Source of the DNA: Gymnopilus junonius
Taxonomy: Eukaryota; Basidiomycota; Agaricomycetes; Agaricales; Galerinaceae
Assembly: GCA_015501075.1 (NCBI GenBank)
Contig: JADNYJ010000843.1
Coordinates: 1-11,542, forward strand
Direction of reading: 5' to 3'
DNA length: 11,542 nt
The position numbers were made by a program, and so were the translations under genes. Positions 1 through 8,055 of the stretch are shown here, in pieces. Numbering within the stretch: position 1 is the stretch's first letter; the number at the start of each line of letters is the position of its first letter. Below the pieces are notes generated by a model. That model ran no database searches. It was given only the letters and a program-made list of their open reading frames with translations, and was not told where the DNA came from.

Positions 1-756
1 TTTTGCAATGATATGGTGCCTTCATCATGATAGTCGCTGAAGCTAACATTCATTTGGGAAGGCCATCTAGTTGCTACACAGCTGGATTAGTTTCCTTAAC
101 ATTTGGAGGGGTCATTGTGTTACCAGCTATATCACTTATTTATCTCTACAGAGTGTAAGTGATTCTTTTGCCGATCCCTTCTCTGTCTTAATAAGAATTG
201 TTTAGACTTGCCATATGGAATAAAAAACTGATTATAAAATATATTCTCACATTTCTTTGGGTCATCGTTTGGGGAACATCCATCAGTGCCCTGTTCTCAC
301 AAACAGCTGCAAATTTACCTACTGGTGGATGCACCATTACCCATAGCGAGTCCTATACACCATTAGTTCCTACCTTCTCTGATACCATTCAGAACTCATA
401 GTATAAACAGGGATGGATTTATTGCTAATGCTATCTATGATGGAGTCGTGTTCCTTTTGACTCTTGTTAAATTGGGTGAGAACTTTCAGGCCATACCTAC
501 AGTCCTTTACTTAATGCCATTTTCAGTCTCCAACTGCCATCAGTACAAGCAATTTCACTCACCAGTGCAAACGGTCCTCCTTCGAGATGGAGTTCTCTAC
601 TTCGCAGTGTCAGTCATCATTGGGATCACGGACATTGTATTCCTTGAGGCTGTGAAATCTCCAGTAATCGCTTCCACTGTGATCCCTCTGCATATCTCTT
701 TGGCATCTGTGGGTCACTCAGGAGAATTCTCATGTAGCGTAGTCATTGTACGATGA
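1..756 (+). pseudogene. DUF6533-type basidiomycete seven-helix membrane protein, degenerate and 5'-truncated by the window
   Basis: I recognise the general pattern of the DUF6533 family, multi-helix integral membrane proteins of unknown function that are very numerous in Agaricomycetes. A hydrophobic stretch encoded at about 52-154 ends in LIYLYR. A 51-nt intron at 155-205 (GTAAGT donor, TTTAG acceptor) joins it to LAIWNKK, matching the family's LRxYALWNRNK-type loop. A second helix and a GGCTIT segment follow to about 400. The frame then hits TAG and coding resumes in another frame with IYDGVVFLLTL (about 430-465). The best conserved piece is LLRDGVLYFAV near 580-610, followed by helix 7-like residues to about 700. 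The usual MACR-type end is not readable. At least one frameshift near 395-400 makes this a pseudogene unless an unusual intron bridges it. The 5' end lies outside the window. Family assignment is from memory of the motif pattern. Confidence 0.6.
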
Positions 757-921
757 ACATTGAATACAAGGTTTTATTTTCCTATCCACAACTTGAAGAT
801 TGAGAGGATATGAGGACATTAATTTCATCTGCTAAAAAGACCCTTCCATAAGTTAATTATTGCTTTACATGAGCTAAGATTGACTTTCATTGTTTTCTTC
901 CTGGCATGGGGCACCCTCATT
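757..921. other. Intergenic, no gene recognised
   Basis: This short spacer lies between the membrane-protein remnant and the foldback element. No coding pattern or RNA gene was seen. Confidence 0.6.
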
Positions 922-1446
922 AGGGTCGCTCAGAGTAGGCTGGTTGGACTTCATTTGAGATTCATTTGAGTCTCGGTTGGAATTTTAGTTGAGACTCGGC
1001 AGAGCAGCATGGGTGCAGTCAATTCTGAACTGGAGAGTTCAACTTTGATCATGGTTGACCAACTGGAAAGTTCGGCTTGAGCCAGCAGCAGATTTTCAAC
1101 AGAACTAGGCAGGGGGTACTTTTTTATTCTTACTTTTATTTTTTTATTCCTTTTTATTGGCCTATTTAAGTGCCTATGCCATATGTAGAATAGATCTTAT
1201 GCTTTGAGTGTGCTAGATGGAGGGGGCCGGCAACAATAATCAAATAATTCAAATTATCTCAATCAACGTTGAAGCTCCGACAGCTGCCCACGCTGAACTT
1301 TCCAGTTGGTCAACCATGATCAAAGTTGAACTCTCCAGTTCAGAATTGACCGCACCCATGCCGCTCTGCCGAGTCTCAACTAAAATTCCAACTGAGACTC
1401 AAATGAATCTCAAATGAAGTCCAACTGGCCTACTCTGAGCGACCCT
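922..1446. mobile_element. Foldback/MITE-like element with 155-nt inverted-repeat arms
   Basis: Positions 922-1076 and 1292-1446 are reverse complements of each other. By eye they differ at six sites in about 155 nt, all transitions. The termini read AGGGTCGCTCAGAG at both ends. The central 215 nt is AT-rich with long T tracts (about 1120-1160) and has no convincing gene. Two target-site readings are possible. One is a TA dinucleotide at 921-922 and 1446-1447. The other is a decayed 9-bp duplication, ACCCTCATT at 913-921 against ATTCTCACT at 1447-1455, which match at 6 of 9 sites with only C/T differences. No transposase is encoded, so it would depend on an element elsewhere. The reading frames inside the arms are shadows of the repeat. 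Confidence 0.8.
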
Positions 1447-1571
1447 ATTCTCACTCGGCTGTTCATGAAATTGCTAATTCATAAGAAGTTAAATCTATAT
1501 CATAAATATTACATGAACATCATATGTAAGAACCATGGAAAAATGTACTCTCAGAAAGAATTAGGGTTGCC

Positions 1572-1740
1572 GAAGTTCAGTTCTGAACTGACAGTTCGAA
1601 CCCGAACCGGCCGAACTGGACCGACGGTTCAAGTTCAGTTCCAGTTCAGTCCGGCTGTGGGCTCAGCAGTTCAGTTCTCGGTTCTCAGATTTTGAGATTT
1701 CTGAGAACTGGGTTCGAACCAGTTCGAACTGAACTTTGAG
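1572..1740. repeat. Left subterminal array of GTTCAGTTC / GAACTGAAC motifs
   Basis: Degenerate copies of GTTCAGTTC, GTTCGAAC and CCAGTTCAGT occur in both orientations through this stretch. The stem GTTCTCAG (1681-1688) pairs with CTGAGAAC (1701-1708) around a 12-nt loop. Repeated subterminal motifs of this kind serve as transposase-binding sites in several DNA transposon families. That role here is inferred. Confidence 0.6.
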
Positions 1741-2280
1741 GTATGAATTTATCAATTTTTTTGGCCTTAAATGAGGCACAAGAGGTCGAAATATTGAGTG
1801 TTTTACAACTTGATGTCATGTAAATGAGCTGTCCAAATTTGAGTCGGAGCTTGAAACAACTATCAGCCACTTGAATTCTCACCCCGTCACTCCATCCATC
1901 TTCTATCCACTCACCCATCCACCCTCGTCTCCCTCTTCCTCTTGTTCTTCTGCATTGCCCCTCCCTCAGATGAGGATGTGGGTTGGTGCAGGCCTGTAAG
2001 GTACGTCACAGGATGTGCTCGTGATGGATTCGCAAGTGCATTCTGTCTTTCTATCTCTTTCTTTGATGAGTTTGCTAACCTTGTGTTTTTTTTTTTCATG
2101 TTGTTATGTTGATAATTGAAGGATTGGGGCTGGGAAGATATAAGGGGGGACCCTTGAAGAGGGAGGCCCACTCCATACTTCACAGACGTGTTTGCAAACC
2201 CATCGCGAACATGCTCTGTCTTTATTTTTTTTGTGGTGACTGTAACTAAACTTGGTATTCTTTGTTTCTTAGGTTCGTGG

Positions 2281-2402
2281 CCACCTCCCTCATCAGCAAA
2301 AGCGAGTCGGAGGTGGGCTGTCATCTAGCCTTGACAGCTGCAATGCGGGATCTCACCACCACACCACCTCCCTCACCAACAAGAGCGAGCCGGAGGTGGA
2401 CT
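2281..2402. repeat. Pair of 39-bp direct repeats, each bounded by CCACCTCC and GGAGGTGG
   Basis: The unit at 2281-2319 is repeated at 2364-2402 with five differences, all transitions. Each unit begins CCACCTCC and ends near GGAGGTGG, so each can form an 8-bp stem by itself. The start-to-start spacing is 83 nt. They lie inside the transposon interior. No function is recognised. Confidence 0.6.
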
Positions 2403-2654
2403 CCTCTCTTTCAACAGCCATGACCATGCTGCCCGGCCCCACCTCCGTTTCCCTGCCTTCACCATATGCAAATGTCATAGTGGGCTACCCAGGCCTCCGC
2501 CCTCCCTTCACTCTGACACCACCTTCCTGATGGCATATTACAGCATACTGGGCAGCGTACTACCTCTATATGGTCACCACAATATGTAGCATAAGTCTAG
2601 ACACGTTGTAAATGCTTTTTAAACTTCAATATATTTTTTGGTTGGGATCTTGCG

Positions 2655-2806
2655 GTTCACCAGTTCGAACTGCGAACTGAACAGAACTGAACTGGGAGAA
2701 CCAGTTCTTTGAAGTTCAGTCCAGTTCCAGTTCAGTTCTGGCAGATTTTTGACAGTTCAGTTCTCGGTTCTCAAAAATTGCTGGAGAACCGGACTGAACC
2801 GAACTT
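2655..2806. repeat. Right subterminal array of GTTCAGTTC / GAACTGAAC motifs
   Basis: This is the counterpart of the left array. It has clustered GAACTGAAC, GTTCAGTCC and CCAGTTCAGTTC words in both orientations before the right terminus. It resembles the left array in word content more than in a base-by-base alignment, so it looks like independently shuffled short repeats rather than a long inverted repeat. Confidence 0.55.
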
Positions 2807-2827
2807 CGGCAACCCTAGAAAGAATTA

Positions 2828-4263
2828 ATAGGCCATGTTAATTGGGAGCCACAGTCAAAATGTAGAAAGTGGAAACTGGTACTTTGTACCATGGGAATGG
2901 GTCGGGAGGTTTGATACATAACCATTTTCTACCTGTATCAGCTTACTCTCAGGTTTTTTTGTGTATATCTGCTACTGCTCTTTTGTTAACACGGTTCCAT
3001 ACACTGCATCTATGCCTTCTTCAAACTTGGGCCCACCTGCACAAGCTGCTGGATGACATGTTACCATTACTGTCCACAAGCTTGGGGACAACGTTTATCC
3101 AATAATCAATGGTCCCGAGTTTATTGAGCTCGACGCTGTGAGGGAGACCCTCAGCGTGGGTCCGTAAATAAGAAAAAGCCGCCGTAGATTGTCTGAGATA
3201 AGATAACAAAGGCACCTCGAAGGCCATTATTACTTTCCAGAGTTATCAAACCTTGCAACGAAATACGATTGGTATCCTCCTTCCTCTCGCCTCCATTCAA
3301 ACTCAAGAAATTTTTTATTTTTATTTATCCGATGGCAAACGACTCTATGGACCAGAATCCGACTTATTGTCCACCCTAACAGCTTCCAATAATATTCCCT
3401 GAGCAAATTTCTTCGGTTTATCACTAAAATTTCCTCTAGATCCTATTTTCCTCACTCGCCTTTCACTCATGAAATTCTATTCCACTCCATTTAGATTGTA
3501 GAATATGATCAGACCATCAGTCTGATAGTTTTTCATCTTGTTTACTTCAAATTTTCACTCACCTGCTGCATCTATTTTCCCTTCTCCTTAAAACTTTTCA
3601 CTTGTAGCTACAGTATAAATACTGGACATGTATTCTGTAGTTCACCAGTTGAATACAATCCATCACTCAACTCAGAAGTACAGAAATCGATTCAGATACA
3701 GCAAATTCTCGTCTCAAAATACTCAAACTTCCTCACTTTCTCACTGTTCCAGAATTCTCATCTATATTTTATTTCACTATCTACACCTACACATGCTATT
3801 GGAACCATCAGACAAATGGAGTTTGTCCCCAAGTCCCTTTTACGACTCCCATGAACTCTTATCATTTCAATGCCCTAATGAGATAAGGCATCAGACTCAG
3901 ATGGGAAATTTCCTTTATTTTTGCTACAGCGTCCGAGGCTCAATCACAAGTTGGCAATGGTGAGACTCCTATGATGGATTTTTCTTCTTACTTTCTTCAC
4001 ATTTGATAATGTTCTTTTTTGAATGACAGGCTCTGCTCTTGTTTCACCCTTTTCGCTTCACGTCCTCTACCAATTCTACTAAAAGACTGGTGACATCAAC
4101 CTGTATGTTATCTTTGCCTTTCATTGCAAACAATTAACCTTTAGGCTGTGACAGCACTGGTCTATACCAATTGGACCAAAGCAGCTTGTCCCACTAATCA
4201 TGACTCGATACACATATACGAAGTTCAGTAAGTGCTAAATCATATTATCTCGCAACTAACTGT
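2828..4263. other. 1.4-kb interval with no recognisable gene
   Basis: Short frames here match no family I know. From about 3420 the plus strand is rich in C, T and A and contains TATAAATA at 3614-3621, then a CA/CT-rich tract to an ATG in fair context at 3818 (ACAAATGG). That would fit a fungal promoter and 5' leader. However, the ATG frame closes after 12 codons, and later frames (for example around 3905-4100) are broken. Intron-like GT-AG spans can be drawn at 3960-4029 and 4103-4144. A badly decayed gene is possible but no product can be named. Confidence 0.35.
3614..3621 (+). promoter_or_regulatory. Possible TATA box
   Basis: TATAAATA stands about 200 nt upstream of the ATG at 3818 and ahead of a pyrimidine- and CA-rich leader-like stretch. 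No intact gene follows, so this is at best a relic promoter. An 8-nt AT word is common by chance in this composition. Confidence 0.2.
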
Positions 4264-7047
4264 TCACACAAACATAGAAAAGACCACAGCTCACATACGC
4301 CCATCGCATATTGCCTATAAACACCAGTGAAATAATGAAAGCAACCAGAGCAATGCATGGTACAAACCTCATAGATCTTTGAGATATTATAGCCAATAGT
4401 GACATCTTCGACACCAGTGCCATTGGCGAACTGGACATAATTCTCGCCACCATGCATTTTGATACCAAGGTCCTTTCGAATATACTTGTATATCAACATT
4501 GTCTTCCTGAGTTCAGCTGCAGCAGGTGTGCGTCTGTGAGTTTCAGTCAAGAATTGCCATCATAGGTCCTCATGTAATGCTGTTGCTTTGGTAGCAATCT
4601 GACTCTTGAACTCACCTAAGGCACTGAGAGGAGCTTTAAGGCTGAGCTGTCAAACATATGGACGTCATTGAAAAGGTCAAGAATTGGAGGGATGGTTGAA
4701 GCCACTATGGCTTCCATCTGATCTGCATGGTCCATAATGGTAGTTCAGTCAAGGTTTGAGACATGACCCCAGATAATTTGGCAGTCATTTGGCTTCGCTG
4801 ATATGGGGACATATACATGCTGAAAGTCGACCCGAGTTCCTCCTGTAAAATTTTTGCGAGCCCTCGAAGAAAATCTAGGTGAAGCATATGCAAATCCACG
4901 GCTGAATATAAAGATCAGCATGGACAATATGAGAAACAACATGAATAATGAAATTACCTTGACAAAGCAGATATAAATATGAGGCCATGAGCATCGATAA
5001 GACATCTAGCGATGTAACAGTTGCACAAGCAGATATCAAGCCAGAGAACTAAATGAAAATGAAAATTAAACAAATAACTAATGACAGAATAAACCCCACA
5101 TACTTGACCACCTGGTTATGCATCTCCGCCGACTGGATGTGTGTGGACACCAGCCCAGCCAGAAAGCCCAATTCTGCTACATAAGCAGTGGTAGTGGTGT
5201 CCACACCTTTTCCATGATAGTTCAGTGAGGGGTCAGTTGCAGCGAGCGATGGTGGGAGACCATTATTCATGGCCGGATTACAGAGCTCAGTGCTCTGAGC
5301 AACATAAGCTTTCCAATATGATGCAAGGCAAGGCGTGTCTTTTCCATGGCATTTGTGATGGCCATAGCCTGAAAGTTGCCTCCATGGTGAATAGTACCAG
5401 ACTCATTTTCAACTAGAGGGTTATCAGTAGCTAATGAAAAAGTGTTTATCAATATATATACATTGGAGATGGCGAACCTTACAAACTAGAGTTGCATTCT
5501 TGTGTAACAGCATCAAGGGCAGAGAGGATATCTTCTATCTGTGGGCCAAGGAATTGGGGGGCAGTGCATAAAGGATAGTGATCCTGCTTCAAAGAATAAT
5601 GATCTTGGTCCAGGCCAACTTCCTTGCCATGAAGTCATGCAAGCTTACTGCCTTGGAGGAGATCATAAATATTCTGAGCACATTCAACCTAGTAATTTAC
5701 AGTAAGTTAGCAAAATTAAGCAGAAGACTTTAGCTTGATAGAGCTGACTTGACCAGGATGAGGCCAAGTGATGGCATGAATAAAAGGAGCGAATGAACTG
5801 TGTTCTTTGCCGAGGGCCTCCATACCCATGGCTGTACACACTTGGGCAAGAAGAACAAGATGCATGGCATCACTAACTGCTAGTGCTGGCAACAGCTGCA
5901 GACACTGCAGTACCATTGACAGTCCTAGGTGTTCCTTCGACTCCAGGCCGATAAGCTGCAATGGAATACTTCCCCAAAACTTCATCAGCAGATGCCTTCT
6001 GACGAAAACCAGACAATCTGGGACCATAGTAAACCTGAATATTCAGATTACCAACTTTCTTTTTTTAGTCATGGATCTATAGAAGAATAAGTATAGGCAT
6101 ACCTAGGGTGCCTGCAATGTAAGATAGAGGAGAGAGGTCTGGTATTGTAAAAGTAAGTTGTCTATTTCGCTTTTCAAAGACACTGTACAAACCTCCCAAT
6201 GCTGAGATGCTCCCGCGAAGTGGGATGACTGGTGTTATATCAGCGCATATGAGTTCATTCATCTTTTTGATGAGCTCCCACCTAACATGATAAATCTCAG
6301 TGTCACAAATGCTAAAAATGAATTTGCTAACCGGACCCCAGAGTGACCACGAATCAGTGAATTCATTCTAATTAATATAGCTGCTCTATAACTGTTTCAT
6401 TGAATGAGGTAGTAAAACTATAAAACAGAAGTGAATGAACTGGACCCAAGATTCAGGCATAGTTGTCAAAGAGGTGGGGTCCTGCAAAGGTAGAATACTG
6501 GGAGATCGGTTTGAGGTTGGCATGATACTGATATGCAAGTACTGGAGAAGCGCATGACCGAGAATGACAGGTTTATCAGTGCGAGCATCAGCTGGGTTCT
6601 GAGTTAATATGTGCAAAGGAGTGACCCGAATGGAAATTGTAAGCCCACCATCCCGCTGAATCCTGTGGACAATCCATAGATACTGGCTCCAGTGGCGACC
6701 TTGTTGACAACCACCTGTCTGCTCTTGCTAATGTATTCTTTGACTTGATTGTTGTCATCGAGTTTTACTGAGGCAGAATACCGAGCTGCGGCAACAATCG
6801 CAGTCATAGACAAGGTATACCCATCGACCTTGACAGGCTCGGTCCTGTAATGCAGTTTCTTTTAGATCATGGAGGGAGTGAAGTGAGCAAAAACATTGAG
6901 GATGCGCCTATACTTGATGAAGTCTCTATGGGCCTCAATGAATTTCCAGAGCAATGTTCACGAGGAATGGCTTAGAGGTGCTGAAAATTTTCCATTAGGC
7001 AAAGCCCCACTGAAGACACTTTTGCAAACAGTGTTGTCAAGGACCAT
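4264..7047 (-). pseudogene. pal: Phenylalanine ammonia-lyase (PAL), full length but disabled
   Basis: PAL is a cytosolic homotetramer that deaminates L-phenylalanine to trans-cinnamate using the self-formed MIO cofactor. Twelve exons are readable from ATG 7047. Introns: 6907-6845 (GC donor), 6648-6599, 6440-6386, 6331-6282, 6192-6139, 6102-6055, 5748-5689, 5486-5431, 5103-5049, 4957-4902, 4367-4315. Corrected length is 729 codons, normal for fungal PAL. Landmarks in order are [119 protein letters not shown] and NISKIYEA. Damage: TGA at 6960-6958, 5637-5635, 4562-4560 and 4293-4291. Frameshifts lie near 5884 (+1), 5271, 5039, 4744 and 4633. The MIO Ser is Leu (TTG, 6199-6197) and the substrate-binding Arg of YxLRT is Cys (5568-5566). 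Identification is firm, and so is loss of function. Confidence 0.93.
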
Positions 7048-7472
7048 TGAGAGCAGATATTTGGTGTAGTGTGGTATCAATAATGTCCAATAAGCATGCT
7101 CGTAGAGTTGTTGCCTCAATGTGACATTATTTATAAAGAAAATGATAATTGCTGGGCTTCAAAGAATGGACTCCAAATTAGTTCGATTACAGGACTCATA
7201 GCGTGAGACTCAGAGATACCCCTGTTCAATAGCTGGTAGATGAGCTATGGTCGAATGTCTGATAACCAAGTCCACATGTAAATGATGGACCCTCAAAATA
7301 AAAATAAAAATCAGACAGTTTGCTCATGAGCCATGGATTCCTAACTTTATGTATCACATCTGCACATTACACTCAGCGCAAGGTGAGATTGGATGAACAT
7401 GGTCCTTGGTACTTATGCCTGTTTCTCATGCAATTCTCATGTCAACTTTTTTTAATTTTGGGGACAAGAATA
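7048..7472. other. Upstream region of the PAL pseudogene, no gene recognised
   Basis: This interval would hold the former PAL promoter on the minus strand. It contains an A-rich AAAATAAAAATAAAAA tract at about 7296-7311. No reading frame with a recognisable family was seen, and no clear TATA or CAAT arrangement could be assigned. Confidence 0.4.
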
Positions 7473-7943
7473 TCATACACTCATCTCAGGCTGTTCAATG
7501 GTTGCTGTGTTTACTATTCTTAATGAAGAAGAGCCCACACTTTCATTCGCAATCAATAAACCTGTGGGTTTCCTCTTCCGGAACTGCAAATACTGCATCA
7601 ATTCTTCTTGTGGGTCATCATCAATGTGTCATTGTGATTCGCCAGCATGGCAGAGCCATTGGGCAAGAGCGGACCCCAAGGACATCTTACTGATTATGCA
7701 TTCTTGCTCACCCCATTGTGATCATCTAATTTGAACATTAACTTGTAAACTGGTTGGCAGTGGCCAGAACCTCAGTGTGGGCAAGAAACCAAGAGCATTC
7801 ATGTTGGCTGACTCTAGGAGCTTCTTTGCTCCTAGGTCCCATGGATTCATACCACATGTCATACCTTCTTTTGTCCAACCCTCAACAGTTTTGATCAGGT
7901 ATCTTTTCATTTCTGCAGTACCTGATTTCAAAAATGAACTCAA
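7473..7943 (-). pseudogene. Unidentified minus-strand coding remnant with two in-frame TGA codons
   Basis: One minus-strand frame runs about 157 codons from 7943 to a TGA at 7475-7473. It is interrupted only by a TGA near 7724-7722 and another at 7631-7629. The stretches between read like real protein: KRYLIKTVEGWTKEG, NPWDLGAKKLLESANMNAL, MSLGSALAQWLCHAGE, then an acidic and charged DDDPQEELMQYLQFRKRKP. I do not recognise a family. Both internal stops are TGA, the same pattern as in the neighbouring PAL, so I read it as another decayed gene, possibly one exon of a larger one. The alternative is a chance open frame: no intron boundaries or start codon support it, and TTG at 7943 is only where the open frame can be picked up. 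Confidence 0.35.
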
Positions 7944-8055
7944 CTTTATTCTCAGCTTAGATGCTATCTATGAAATATATTATCACTATCACTATCACTT
8001 CTTCTTGTGATCCATCCTTCTGAATTTGAATTGCATTGTGAGTTCAGCTATTGTC
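7944..8055 (+). promoter_or_regulatory. 5' flank of the aminotransferase gene
   Basis: This AT-rich stretch directly precedes ATG 8056. It includes a short CACTAT-type tandem at about 7982-7998. No defined promoter element is clear. It is listed because it is the only non-coding space between the unidentified minus-strand remnant and the aminotransferase start. Confidence 0.25.

Larger units (their letters stand above)
1563..2816. mobile_element. Non-autonomous DNA transposon with 10-11 bp target duplication (Mutator-like candidate)
   Basis: The left end AGGGTTGCCGAAGTTC (from 1563) reappears inverted at the right end (to 2816). The inverted repeat runs about 21 nt with one mismatch. The element is flanked by the same sequence on both sides: AGAAAGAATTA at 1553-1563 and again at 2817-2827. 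Because the terminal A is shared, the duplication is 10 or 11 bp. A duplication of 8-11 bp with this end structure is typical of Mutator-like elements, but the superfamily is inferred. About 160 nt inside each end is packed with copies and inverted copies of GTTCAGTTC / GAACTGAAC. The interior (about 1740-2640) is mixed pyrimidine-rich sequence with no transposase. The 414-nt minus-strand frame at 1911-2324 shows no recognisable domain and is not called as a gene. Confidence 0.78.

Noticed and set aside
1217..1417. Short plus-strand frame in the foldback element
   Set aside because: It lies across the right arm of the inverted repeat and is explained by that structure.
1911..2324. 137-codon minus-strand frame inside the transposon
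   Set aside because: It is low-complexity, basic and without a domain. It is opposite a pyrimidine-rich strand and overlaps the 39-bp repeats.
3628..3963. 111-codon plus-strand frame near the TATA-like word
   Set aside because: It is rich in Ser, His and Tyr from CT/CA-rich leader-like DNA. It has no family resemblance and its context looks like a 5' leader rather than coding.
3960..4144. Possible two-intron gene at 3905-4200
   Set aside because: GT-AG spans can be drawn, but the joined frames contain a TAA and a phase mismatch, and no known motif appears.
5716..6027. Separate minus-strand gene starting at 6027
   Set aside because: Its first half is out of frame. The second half is PAL sequence read after the frameshift near 5884.
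4264..7047. Recoding or reassignment of TGA, since every internal stop in PAL is TGA
   Set aside because: The same gene has five frameshifts and lost active-site residues, and the TGA codons fit CGA decay. No selenocysteine-type element was seen, and PAL has no such residues.
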